NCBI GenBank assembly: GCA_045806525.1
Contig: JBJMJD010000098.1
Location: 1 to 11,974, forward strand
DNA: 11,974 nucleotides
Origin: JAICYJ01 sp045806525
GTDB lineage: Bacteria; Actinomycetota; Thermoleophilia; Gaiellales; JAICJC01
Direction: 5' to 3'
The position numbers and the translations under genes were made by a program. This document shows positions 1-6,207 of this stretch, in pieces. How positions within the stretch are numbered: position 1 is the stretch's first letter; each line of letters opens with the position of its first letter. The notes under the pieces are model-generated. The model was not told the DNA's origin. It ran no database searches and saw only the letters and a list, made by a program, of their open reading frames with translations.

Positions 1-134
1 CCGGGCTGGGGCTGGCCATAGCCCGCGGACTGGCCGAGGCCAACGGGTGCCGGCTGGCGGTAGCTCGCCCGGCCCAAGGCGGTAGCCGCTTCACGCTCGA
101 GGTGCCTGTGCCGGCGGCCGGGAAGCCCTCGTGA
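1..134 (+). CDS. kdpD: Sensor histidine kinase, C-terminal end only (probably KdpD)
   Basis: Only the last 43 codons plus the TGA stop lie in the window; the gene enters from the left edge, with the reading frame on base 3. The visible peptide begins with GLGLAIARGLAEANG, the G2 box and following helix of a HATPase_c domain. It then runs through the last beta strand (GSRFTLEVPVP) to a short tail, so this is the extreme C-terminus of the ATP-binding domain of a membrane sensor kinase. It overlaps the next gene by GTGA at 131-134, so the two are translationally coupled. The KdpD assignment rests mostly on the KdpE-like partner; 43 residues alone would fit many histidine kinases. The KdpD sensor and USP domains would lie upstream, outside the window. 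Confidence 0.8.
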   Translation, partial: GLGLAIARGLAEANGCRLAVARPAQGGSRFTLEVPVPAAGKPS

Positions 135-820
135 CGGCGGGCTCGACGCGGATCCTGGTGGTGGACGACGAGCGGCCGATCCGGCGCGCGCTCGAGGTGA
201 CGCTGGCGAAGGCCGGCTACGCAGTCAGCACCGCGCTCGACGCGTCCGAGGCACTGACGCAGGCAGCACTGCAACCGCCCGATCTCGTGATCCTCGACCT
301 GATGCTGCCGGATGCCGACGGCGCCGACGTGTGCCGGCAGTTGCGCGACTGGATGCAGGCGCCGATCCTGCTGATCTCGGCGGTGGGCGAGGAGCAGGAC
401 AAGATCCGGGCGCTGGACGCCGGTGCCGACGACTACCTGACCAAGCCGTTCGGGATCGGCGAGCTGCTGGCACGCGTGCGCGCGCTGCTATGCCGCTCCG
501 AGGGCACCGTGTCGGGCGAGCAGGTGATCGAGGTGGGTGAGCTCACGATCGACCTGCCTCACCGGATCGTGACGGCGGCCGGCAACGAGGTGCACCTCAC
601 CCCCACCGAGTTCGACCTGCTGAAGGAGCTGGCGCTGGCCGACGGCCGGCCGCTCACCCACAAGATGCTGCTGCGCAAGGTGTGGGGCACCGGCTACGCC
701 CAGGAGATGCAGCTGCTGCGCACCCACATGGGCCGGCTCCGCGACAAGCTGGAGGCCCAGGGCGTGCCCCGCACCTCGATCGAGACGCTGACCGGCGTGG
801 GGTACCGCCTGCGCGGGTAG
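131..820 (+). CDS. kdpE: Response regulator, OmpR/PhoB family, KdpE-like
   Basis: A 229-residue two-domain DNA-binding response regulator. The receiver domain (about residues 6-120) has the acidic pair D12/D13, phosphoacceptor D56 in LVILDLMLPD, S83 and K105 in the TKPFG motif. The stretch EEQDKIRALDAGADDYL followed by KPFGIGELLARVRA is very like KdpE. The C-terminal winged helix (about 130-229) has the usual LTPTEFDLLKELA recognition region and ends in the family-typical ETLTGVGYRLRG. It starts at GTG 131, overlapping the kinase stop, with a weak GGGAAG ribosome site at 120-125. By family knowledge KdpE is phosphorylated by KdpD under potassium limitation or osmotic stress and activates potassium uptake genes. 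No kdpFABC is visible here; the downstream partners are a USP protein and Kup. Confidence 0.85.
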   Translation: MTAGSTRILVVDDERPIRRALEVTLAKAGYAVSTALDASEALTQAALQPPDLVILDLMLPDADGADVCRQLRDWMQAPILLISAVGEEQDKIRALDAGADDYLTKPFGIGELLARVRALLCRSEGTVSGEQVIEVGELTIDLPHRIVTAAGNEVHLTPTEFDLLKELALADGRPLTHKMLLRKVWGTGYAQEMQLLRTHMGRLRDKLEAQGVPRTSIETLTGVGYRLRG

Positions 821-829
821 CACCGGGCC

Positions 830-873
830 TTGATGGAAACGTGATGCCATCGTGATCGAAACGGTGTGCAAAC
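830..873 (+). promoter_or_regulatory. Four tandem 11-base repeats, candidate KdpE operator ahead of usp-kup
   Basis: Read in steps of eleven, the sequence is TTGATGGAAAC (830-840), GTGATGCCATC (841-851), GTGATCGAAAC (852-862) and GGTGTGCAAAC (863-873). Units 1 and 3 share nine of eleven bases, units 2 and 3 share eight. C at position 11, A at position 9 and T at position 5 are fixed in all four. OmpR/PhoB-family regulators bind direct repeats with an 11-base step. A weak -10-like TAATAC lies at 885-890, eleven bases after the last unit, the usual position for such a box replacing the -35. The site lies between the regulator gene and usp-kup, so KdpE is the natural candidate, but this is inference. 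Confidence 0.55.
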
Positions 874-922
874 AGGCCTGATCGTAATACCGGCGTGACG
901 CGATTGCTGCCAGGCTTCGATC

Positions 923-1414
923 ATGGCATTCACACGCTCCGATACGGCGAATGGCACCACGCACCTGATCACCACCGGGTTTCGCTCGATCCTGATCCCG
1001 GTCAACACGGCGCAGCCCGAGTTGCCCTGCGACATGCTGGACGTGGCCGCGTACCTGGCCACCGAGCGGCGCTCGTCGATCGTGCTTCTGGCCTTCACCG
1101 AGATCCCGCTGTGGGACGAGATGGACGTCGAGCTCCCCGACCTCGAAGGCCACGTCGAGGCGATGGCCGGGCAGGCGCGCGCGATCGCCGCCCGGCGCGG
1201 CGTCGGCGTGGACGTGACGGCTCCGCGCACGCGGCAGCCGGCGGACCTGATCCTGCGCGAGGCGCAGCGGCGCAAGGCGCAGCTGATCGTACTTGGCGCC
1301 ACCGGGCGCGCGCGCACCTCCCACCAGGCGCTTGCTCACGACGCGGTCACACGGCGCGTCTCCGATCAGGCAGGCGTCCCCACCATGTTCATCCAGGCGC
1401 CGGTGGCGGCGTGA
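923..1414 (+). CDS. Universal stress protein family (UspA-fold) protein
   Basis: A 163-residue single-domain protein with the UspA alpha/beta fold. A first beta strand FRSILIPVN (about residues 20-28) is followed by a long helical middle rich in alanine and arginine. A late strand QLIVLGATGRA leads to a final helix and VPTMFIQ strand. The usual ATP-binding signature is G-x2-G-x9-G-(S/T). GATG is present, but the downstream G-(S/T) is replaced by Ala-His, so nucleotide binding may be weak or lost. It starts at ATG 923; an in-frame stop at 896-898 excludes any longer form, and only a weak AGG (912-914) precedes it. The stop overlaps the kup start by GTGA. KdpD itself has a USP domain and many transporters pair with USP proteins, so a role as a regulatory partner of Kup is inferred. 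Confidence 0.8.
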   Translation: MAFTRSDTANGTTHLITTGFRSILIPVNTAQPELPCDMLDVAAYLATERRSSIVLLAFTEIPLWDEMDVELPDLEGHVEAMAGQARAIAARRGVGVDVTAPRTRQPADLILREAQRRKAQLIVLGATGRARTSHQALAHDAVTRRVSDQAGVPTMFIQAPVAA

Positions 1415-3360
1415 GGCCGAGGCCTGCACCCGCCGGCGTCGCCGCCGGCTCCGCTCCCCGCGCGGCAACGACCGCGCCGGCAGCCCGTTTGCCGCACCCC
1501 GGCCATCTGGGCGCGCTGGCGCTGTCGCTGGGCGCGCTGGGGGTTGTCTACGGCGACATCGGCACCAGCCCGCTCTACACGATGCAGCTGGTGTTCACGC
1601 TGCACCCCCTGGCGCCCACCCCGACGCATGTCTACGGCGCGGTCTCGCTGATCTTCTGGTCGCTTGTGATGGTGGTGACGCTCAAGTACGTGCTCCTGAT
1701 CCTGCGCGCCGACAACCACGGCGAGGGCGGCATCATGGCGCTCGTGGCGCTGATCGAGCGCTGCGTGCAGGGTCGCCGCCGCACCGCGCTGATCCTGGTG
1801 GGTATCCTCGGCGCCTCCCTGTTCTACGGGGACGGCATGCTGACGCCGGCCATCTCCGTGGTATCGGCGGTGTCGGGCCTGCAGGTGGCGTCGCCCGCGC
1901 TGGCGGCCCAGATCGTCCCCTTTTCGCTCGCGATCCTGGTGGCGCTGTTCGCCCTGCAGCGGTTCGGCACCGGGACGATCGGGGTGCTGTTCGGACCGAT
2001 CATGCTGATCTGGTTCGCGGTGCTCGCGTTCATCGGCGCGAAGCAGGTGTTGCTGCACCCGGACATCCTGAAGGCGCTCTCCCCGAGCTACGGAGCATCG
2101 TTCCTGTTCGGCGAGCCCAGCGCGGGGTTTCTTTCGCTGGCGTCCGTGTTCCTGGCGGTGACCGGCGCCGAGTCGATCTACGCCGACATGGGCCACTTCG
2201 GCCGTCCCGCCATCACGCGCGCCTGGCTGGCCGTGGCGCTGCCGGCGCTGGTGGTGAACTACCTGGGCCAGGGCGCGCTCATCCTCGACCACCCCGGCAC
2301 GATCTCGAACCCGTTCTTCCTGATGGTGCCGGGTGGGCAGACGGCGCAGACCGCCATGGTGATCCTGGCCACCGCGGCGACGGTGATCGCCTCGCAGGCG
2401 GTGATCTCGGGCGCCTACTCGGTGACCCAGCAACTGGTGCAGCTCGGCTTCCTGCCGCGGATCTCGATCCGTCACACGTCGCAGCGGATCATCGGCCAGA
2501 TCTACATCCCACTGGTGAACTGGTTCCTGCTCGCCGCCGTGGTCACGCTGGTGCTCGTGTTCCGTGACCCGCAGGGCCTCGCCGCCGCCTACGGCGTGGC
2601 CCTGAGCGCCATCTTCGCCACCAACACGCTGCTCGCGTTCACCGTGTTTCGCTCGCTCTGGCACAAGCCGTTGTGGATGGTGGTGCCAGGCGCCGCCGCG
2701 TTCCTGACGGTGGAGCTGGCCTTCTTCGCCGCCAACCTGGGCAAGCTGTTCAGCGGCGGCTGGCTGCCGCTGGCCGTGGGAGCGGTGTTCTTCGTGATCC
2801 TGACCACCTGGCGACGCGGACGCGCCAACCTGCACCGTCAGGTGCGTGAGGGGCACACGCCGCTGCGCCGGTTCATCAACCGGCTGATCGACGAGCCGCC
2901 GCTGCGGGTGCCCGGCACCGCCGTCTTCCTCTCCTCGGCTCCCGGCACGGTGCCGGCGGCACTGCGCAACAACCTCGTGCACAACCGCGTGGTGCACGAG
3001 CAGGTGATCCTGCTGACGGTGGCGACCAGGGGCGTCCCGCACGTCACCGAGGAGGCACGGCTGGAGATCAGGCCGCAGCGGCTCGGCTTCGTCGGCATCA
3101 CCGCCAGCTACGGGTACCAGGACGAGCCGGACGTCCCTGCCGCGATCCGCCAGGCGCAGCGCCAGGGGCTCGAGATCGACCTCGAGCGGACGTCGTACTA
3201 CGTCAACCACGTCTCGCTGGTTCCAGCCGGCGACGCAGCCATGTCGGGCTGGCGCACGCGGCTGTTCATGCTGCTGTACCGGAACTCGACGCCGGCCGCC
3301 CGCTACTTCCGCATCCCGCCCGACCAGGTGGTCGAGATGGGCGTGTACGTGGCGGTGTGA
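1411..3360 (+). CDS. kup: Kup/HAK/KUP-family potassium transporter
   Basis: A 649-residue inner-membrane potassium uptake protein, driven by proton symport in characterised members. Family signatures are the YGDIGTSPLYT segment in the first membrane helix (about residues 47-57), DNHGEGGIMAL (from 101), YGDGMLTPAISVVSAV, GAESIYADMGHFG (from 252) and NYLGQGALIL. About twelve hydrophobic segments reach roughly residue 465, followed by a soluble C-terminal domain of about 185 residues, as usual for the family. The frame stays open upstream to 895, but that stretch is the usp gene read out of frame. GTG 1411 overlaps the usp TGA as GTGA and gives a normal length. An Ala/Pro-rich tail of about 30 residues precedes the first helix; TTG 1489 is a less likely alternative start. 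Probably co-transcribed with usp. Confidence 0.93.
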   Translation: MRPRPAPAGVAAGSAPRAATTAPAARLPHPGHLGALALSLGALGVVYGDIGTSPLYTMQLVFTLHPLAPTPTHVYGAVSLIFWSLVMVVTLKYVLLILRADNHGEGGIMALVALIERCVQGRRRTALILVGILGASLFYGDGMLTPAISVVSAVSGLQVASPALAAQIVPFSLAILVALFALQRFGTGTIGVLFGPIMLIWFAVLAFIGAKQVLLHPDILKALSPSYGASFLFGEPSAGFLSLASVFLAVTGAESIYADMGHFGRPAITRAWLAVALPALVVNYLGQGALILDHPGTISNPFFLMVPGGQTAQTAMVILATAATVIASQAVISGAYSVTQQLVQLGFLPRISIRHTSQRIIGQIYIPLVNWFLLAAVVTLVLVFRDPQGLAAAYGVALSAIFATNTLLAFTVFRSLWHKPLWMVVPGAAAFLTVELAFFAANLGKLFSGGWLPLAVGAVFFVILTTWRRGRANLHRQVREGHTPLRRFINRLIDEPPLRVPGTAVFLSSAPGTVPAALRNNLVHNRVVHEQVILLTVATRGVPHVTEEARLEIRPQRLGFVGITASYGYQDEPDVPAAIRQAQRQGLEIDLERTSYYVNHVSLVPAGDAAMSGWRTRLFMLLYRNSTPAARYFRIPPDQVVEMGVYVAV

Positions 3361-3375
3361 GCACATCGGCCGGCC

Positions 3376-3408
3376 TGTCACCGCCCGGTCACGCGCGCGT
3401 CACGGCTG
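3376..3408. repeat. GTCAC cluster 1: three direct repeats at 11-base steps
   Basis: Units TGTCACCGCCC, GGTCACGCGCG and CGTCACGGCTG place GTCAC at 3377, 3388 and 3399, exactly eleven bases apart. The helical phasing and sequence resemble the GGTCA-type 11-base PHO-box units of actinobacterial PhoP (OmpR family). Read on the minus strand the core is GTGAC, close to the GTGAT core of the repeats before usp-kup. The cluster lies 16 bases after the kup stop, between kup and a tRNA that runs toward it, an odd place for an operator. Its function is unknown. Confidence 0.55.
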
Positions 3409-3443
3409 TTACGACGGTGCCCGGCACCTCTCTATCAGGCGAT

Positions 3444-3476
3444 CGTCACGACGAGGTCACGCGCGGGTCACGGTGC
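3444..3476. repeat. GTCAC cluster 2: second copy of the 11-base triplet
   Basis: Units CGTCACGACGA, GGTCACGCGCG and GGTCACGGTGC place GTCAC at 3445, 3456 and 3467, again exactly eleven bases apart. Bases 3455-3473 match 3387-3405 of cluster 1 at 18 of 19 positions, and both clusters are followed by CGGTGCCCGG (3415-3424 and 3471-3480). The pair looks like a diverged duplication 68 bases apart. Likely a binding platform for an OmpR-family regulator; the target gene is unclear. Confidence 0.55.
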
Positions 3477-3496
3477 CCGGTATCTGCGTTCCATCC

Positions 3497-3542
3497 GGGC
3501 CTGGCCATAGGCCCACTCGCTGGCCCGCCGACAGCGCCAGCG
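3497..3542. terminator. Two hairpins between convergent kup and tRNA-Ser, possible bidirectional terminator
   Basis: GGGCCT (3497-3502) pairs with AGGCCC (3509-3514) over a six-base loop. CGCTGGC (3518-3524) pairs with GCCAGCG (3536-3542) over an eleven-base loop. They sit between the 3' ends of kup on the plus strand and the tRNA on the minus strand. There is no T-tract on either side, so the terminator role is only positional inference. The remaining bases of the 3361-3591 gap hold nothing else I recognise beyond the GTCAC clusters. Confidence 0.3.
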
Positions 3543-3591
3543 GGACTGCGCCCGCGACCTCTCGAACACGGGCCGCGGACGCGCCTGCGAA

Positions 3592-3681
3592 CGGAGAGGG
3601 CGGGATTCGAACCCGCGAACGAGGAATCCCCCGTTACGCGATTTCCAGTCGCGCTCCTTAAGCCAACTCGGACACCTCTCC
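3592..3681 (-). tRNA. tRNA-Ser, anticodon GGA
   Basis: Read on the minus strand, GGAGAGG at the 5' end (3681-3675) pairs with CCTCTCC (3599-3593), with discriminator G at 3592. The anticodon stem CGCGA/TCGCG encloses the loop CTGGAAA, with anticodon GGA (complement of 3644-3646), which reads UCC and UCU serine codons. The T arm is GCGGG-TTCGAAT-CCCGC. A long variable arm pairs AACGGGG with CCTCGTT through one G-U, which marks a class II (Ser/Leu/Tyr) tRNA. CCA is not encoded. A possible -10, CATACT on the minus strand, lies at 3696-3691; no clear -35 is seen. Confidence 0.96.
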
Positions 3682-3714
3682 TGTGACCCAAGTATGACAT
3701 CGCGTCACCGACCC

Positions 3715-3745
3715 TTGCTCCCGGGTGCCCAGTCCGCTGTACTAT
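3715..3745 (+). promoter_or_regulatory. Possible promoter for the cyclic-nucleotide-binding gene
   Basis: A -35-like TTGCTC (3715-3720) and a -10-like TACTAT (3740-3745) are separated by 19 bases, a little long. Transcription from here would begin near 3752 and leave a leader of about 20 bases carrying the AGAGAGGAG ribosome site at 3761-3769. It would also exclude the upstream ATG at 3744 as a start. Confidence 0.35.
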
Positions 3746-3773
3746 GCGCTCCGCCCGCAAAGAGAGGAGTGGC

Positions 3774-4202
3774 ATGGCAGACGAGCGCATCGAGATCCTG
3801 GGACGAGTACCGCTCTTCGACGGCCTACCGGCGGGGGAGCTCGCCGCCGTGGCCAACGCAGCGAAGGAGCGCCGCTACGACACGGGTGACGTGATCGTGG
3901 GCGAGGGCGAGGGCGGCATCGGCTTCTTTGTGATCGCGGAGGGCACCGCTCGCGTCGAGGCGCACGGAGAGCGCCGCGGCACGCTGGGCCCGGGCGCGTC
4001 GTTTGGCGAGGTGGCGCTGCTGGACGAGGGCGGCCGCCGTACGGCGTCGGTGATCGCCGAATCTCCCGTGCGCGCGTTCGGTCTCACATCCTGGCAGTTC
4101 ACGCCGCTGCTCGAGCAGCATCCGCAGATCGCGGTCAAGGTCGCGAAGATCCTGGCTCGCCGTCTCCGCGAGGCGGAGGAGCGAGCGACACCGGCAAGCT
4201 GA
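3774..4202 (+). CDS. Single-domain cyclic nucleotide-binding (CAP_ED) protein
   Basis: A 142-residue protein made almost entirely of one cyclic nucleotide-binding beta-barrel. The N-terminal VPLFDGLPAGELAAVA helix is typical. The phosphate-binding cassette reads GASFGEVALLDEGGRRTASV, with glutamate E79 contacting the ribose and arginine R89 positioned for the cyclic phosphate. Both key residues are present, so binding of cAMP or a similar ligand is plausible. The C-terminal helix QIAVKVAKILARRLREAEE has a coiled-coil look. There is no helix-turn-helix, so this is not a full CRP/FNR transcription factor; it may sense or act through a partner. ATG 3774 is chosen because AGAGAGGAG (3761-3769) sits just upstream; ATG 3744 in the same frame lacks a site. 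Confidence 0.85.
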   Translation: MADERIEILGRVPLFDGLPAGELAAVANAAKERRYDTGDVIVGEGEGGIGFFVIAEGTARVEAHGERRGTLGPGASFGEVALLDEGGRRTASVIAESPVRAFGLTSWQFTPLLEQHPQIAVKVAKILARRLREAEERATPAS

Positions 4203-4213
4203 TAGCATCCTCC

Positions 4214-4489
4214 GCGACCGTGCTAAGCGGGGAGATAGCGGTTCCCTGTACCGGCAATCCGCTCTAGCCGGGCCGAATTCCCGCCCAGAGGGGTAGCGTG
4301 TTCGGAATCAGGGTCTGTGCGTTCGGTGTTGATCGCCAGGTCCCACGCAACGGAGGCTTGCGAACCGCGTCAGGTCCGGAAGGAAGCAGCGCTAAGCAAC
4401 GTCACCCGGGTGCCGTGGGTCAGCCTGGAAGGAGCCAGCGTCACCGACACCGTCCGGGTGCGTCACTTCGAAGGCGGGTGCACGGTCGC
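4214..4489 (+). ncRNA. ffs: Signal recognition particle RNA, large type with Alu domain
   Basis: A 276-nt RNA closed by a perfect ten-base stem, GCGACCGTGC (4214-4223) with GCACGGTCGC (4480-4489), followed by TTTT at 4490-4493. The 5' part, from GTGCTAAGCGGGGAGATAGC on, closely follows the Alu domain of Bacillus scRNA, including CCCTGTACC and the AGCGG/CCGCT helix (4237-4241 with 4259-4263). The apical domain, CAGGTCCGGAAGGAAGCAGC (4371-4390), has the invariant GGAA tetraloop and the asymmetric loop that binds Ffh. It is the RNA scaffold of the particle that targets nascent membrane proteins. The position just before dnaX is conserved in many Gram-positive bacteria. A -10-like TAGCAT at 4203-4208 fits a 5' end near 4214-4215. 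Small open frames inside it are not genes. Confidence 0.95.
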
Positions 4490-4514
4490 TTTTAGCCCCG
4501 CTTGGAGATCCCTC

Positions 4515-4520
4515 TAAGCT
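4515..4520 (+). promoter_or_regulatory. Possible -10 box for dnaX, giving a leaderless or near-leaderless mRNA
   Basis: TAAGCT fits the actinobacterial TANNNT pattern and ends seven bases before the GTG start of dnaX, placing transcription start at about the first base of the codon. No ribosome site is present; the only GGAG (4504-4507) is about 20 bases away. The -35 region is poor, so confidence is limited. Confidence 0.35.
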
Positions 4521-4527
4521 TCGAGAC

Positions 4528-6192
4528 GTGTCAGCTCTCTACCGCACCCATCGCCCGCAGGACTTCGGCCAGGTGGTCGGACAGACGCACGTGGTGCAGA
4601 CGCTTCGAAACGCCGTCGAGCTCGACCGGGTGGCGCACGCCTACCTGTTCGCTGGCCCGCGAGGCACCGGCAAGACGTCCATGGCCAAGATCCTGGCCAA
4701 GTCGATCAACTGCGAGCAGGGGCCGACGGTCACGCCCTGCCTGGTCTGCGAGTCGTGCCGCAGCATCCACGACGCAACCGCCATCGACGTGATCGAGATG
4801 GACGCGGCCAGCCACCGAGGCATCGACGACATCCGCGAGATCCGCGACCGGGTGGCGCTGCGGCCCGCCCGCGGCCGCATGAAGGTCTACATCGTGGACG
4901 AGGCGCACATGCTCACCAAGGAGGCCTCGAACGCCGTACTGAAGACGCTCGAGGAGCCGCCCGACCACGTGGTGTTCGTGCTCTGCACGACCGAGCTGCA
5001 GGCGATGCTGCCGACCATCCGCAGCCGCTGCCAGCGGTTCGTGTTCCAGCGCCCCGGGCTGGGCGAGATCTCCGAGGTGCTGCGCCGGATCGCGACCGCA
5101 GAGGGGATCGAGATCGACGATGCAGCGGTGCAGCTGGTGGCCCGGGCCGCCGGCGGCAGCTTCCGCGACGGCGTCACGATCCTCGACCAGCTGTCCACCG
5201 CTCAGAGCGCCGCAATCGGCGCGGAGGACGTGCGCGCGCTGCTCGGCACCGCCGACGAGGCTTCGCTGTTCGGCGCGATCGACCTGGTCGGCGCGGGCGA
5301 CGCGGCCGGCCTGCTGCGTCTGGTCGACGACCTGGCCGAGTCGGGGACCGACCTGGCCTCGTTCACGACAGGGCTGCTCGGCCACCTGCGGGGCCTGTTC
5401 CTGACCCAGCAGCTGGGTCAACCGCCGCTCGACCTGGGGCTGTCCGACCACGAGCAGGAGCGCATGCGTGAGCAGGCCGAGGCGGTCACGCCGCGCGCCG
5501 TGGTGCGCCTGATCGACCTGCTGCGCACCGTCGTCGACGACGTCAAGGAGGGCGGCGACCCGCGCCTGCCGCTGGAGCTGGCTCTGGTCAAGGTCTCGCG
5601 TCCGGCCAACGAGCTGGCGCTGGAGGCGCTCGACCAGCGCCTGTCGCAGCTGGAATCGAACGGCGCGCCGCCCGCGCCGCCGAAGCCGCAGACCGCCGCC
5701 GCACCGGCCGCGCCGACTGCAGCAGCTGCGCCGGCCCCGCCGGTTCCCGACCCTCCACCGGCAGCCGACCCCGAGCCCGAGCCACAGGCAGCGGCCGCGC
5801 CCGTCGCCACGGCGGTGGCCGAGCCAGCCACGCTGGAGCAGGTGAGCGCGCGCTGGTCGGAGGCGATCGTGCCCGAGATCGGGCGCCGCTCGGTACCGCT
5901 GCACTCGCTGGTGCAGTCCACGCGCCCGGTCTCCTACGACGACGGCACCCTGGTGCTGGGCCTGACCGCGTCCAAGGCGTTCGCCAAAGGCATCATCGAA
6001 GCCCCCCAGAACCTGCAGACGATCAGCGATGTGGTCGGGCAGGCGCTGGGCGGCAGCACGCGCGTGCGGTTCGTGGTGCTGGGCGCCGAGCATGCCGACG
6101 ACGCACCCGAGGTGGCCGCCCCGGCCGCACAGGTGACCGAGGACGAGCTGGTCTCGCGCCTCACGGAGGAGTTCGACGCACATGAGGTCTGA
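4528..6192 (+). CDS. dnaX: DNA polymerase III subunits gamma/tau
   Basis: A 554-residue clamp-loader ATPase that opens the sliding clamp and, through tau-type sequences, tethers polymerase cores. The AAA+ domain begins at YRTHRPQDFGQVVGQ. Walker A is GPRGTGKTS (43-51), the zinc module is C62, C71, C74 and C77 (C-x8-C-x2-C-x2-C), Walker B is IVDEAHML with DEAH at 124-127, and the SRC motif follows in TIRSRCQRFVFQR. The helical collar domain extends to about residue 370. A Pro/Ala-rich linker (about 380-431) leads to a C-terminal domain of about 120 residues ending in a small acidic tail. No A-rich slippery sequence for gamma production was seen. GTG 4528 gives the standard N-terminus. It follows the SRP RNA by 38 bases and is followed closely by ybaB and recR. 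Confidence 0.96.
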   Translation: MSALYRTHRPQDFGQVVGQTHVVQTLRNAVELDRVAHAYLFAGPRGTGKTSMAKILAKSINCEQGPTVTPCLVCESCRSIHDATAIDVIEMDAASHRGIDDIREIRDRVALRPARGRMKVYIVDEAHMLTKEASNAVLKTLEEPPDHVVFVLCTTELQAMLPTIRSRCQRFVFQRPGLGEISEVLRRIATAEGIEIDDAAVQLVARAAGGSFRDGVTILDQLSTAQSAAIGAEDVRALLGTADEASLFGAIDLVGAGDAAGLLRLVDDLAESGTDLASFTTGLLGHLRGLFLTQQLGQPPLDLGLSDHEQERMREQAEAVTPRAVVRLIDLLRTVVDDVKEGGDPRLPLELALVKVSRPANELALEALDQRLSQLESNGAPPAPPKPQTAAAPAAPTAAAAPAPPVPDPPPAADPEPEPQAAAAPVATAVAEPATLEQVSARWSEAIVPEIGRRSVPLHSLVQSTRPVSYDDGTLVLGLTASKAFAKGIIEAPQNLQTISDVVGQALGGSTRVRFVVLGAEHADDAPEVAAPAAQVTEDELVSRLTEEFDAHEV

Positions 6193-6207
6193 CCAAGGAG
6201 CAGGGCG

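Noticed and set aside
895..1410. Upstream extension of the kup reading frame (821 codons in total)
   Set aside because: It is the usp gene read out of frame; USP motifs and the GTGA overlap place the kup start at 1411.
1366..3381. 671-codon minus-strand frame across kup
   Set aside because: The kup frame is unmistakable; the antisense frame is a product of G/C-rich third positions, with a His/Arg/Gln-rich translation.
3416..3428. Perfect palindrome GGTGCCCGGCACC
   Set aside because: Short, with a one-base centre and no T-tract; expected by chance in GC-rich DNA, though it lies near the GTCAC clusters.
3592..3681. tRNA-Ser as an integration site
   Set aside because: No integrase, no repeat of the tRNA end and no foreign-looking genes in the window.
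3357..3686. 109-codon frame starting GTG at the kup stop
   Set aside because: It runs through the GTCAC clusters, hairpins and the whole tRNA gene on the other strand, and has no recognisable protein features.
4298..4517. Two short plus-strand frames (65 and 66 codons)
   Set aside because: Both lie within the SRP RNA.
5650..5830. Possible tau/gamma frameshift site in the Pro/Ala-rich part of dnaX
   Set aside because: No run of A or T bases suitable for slippage was found.
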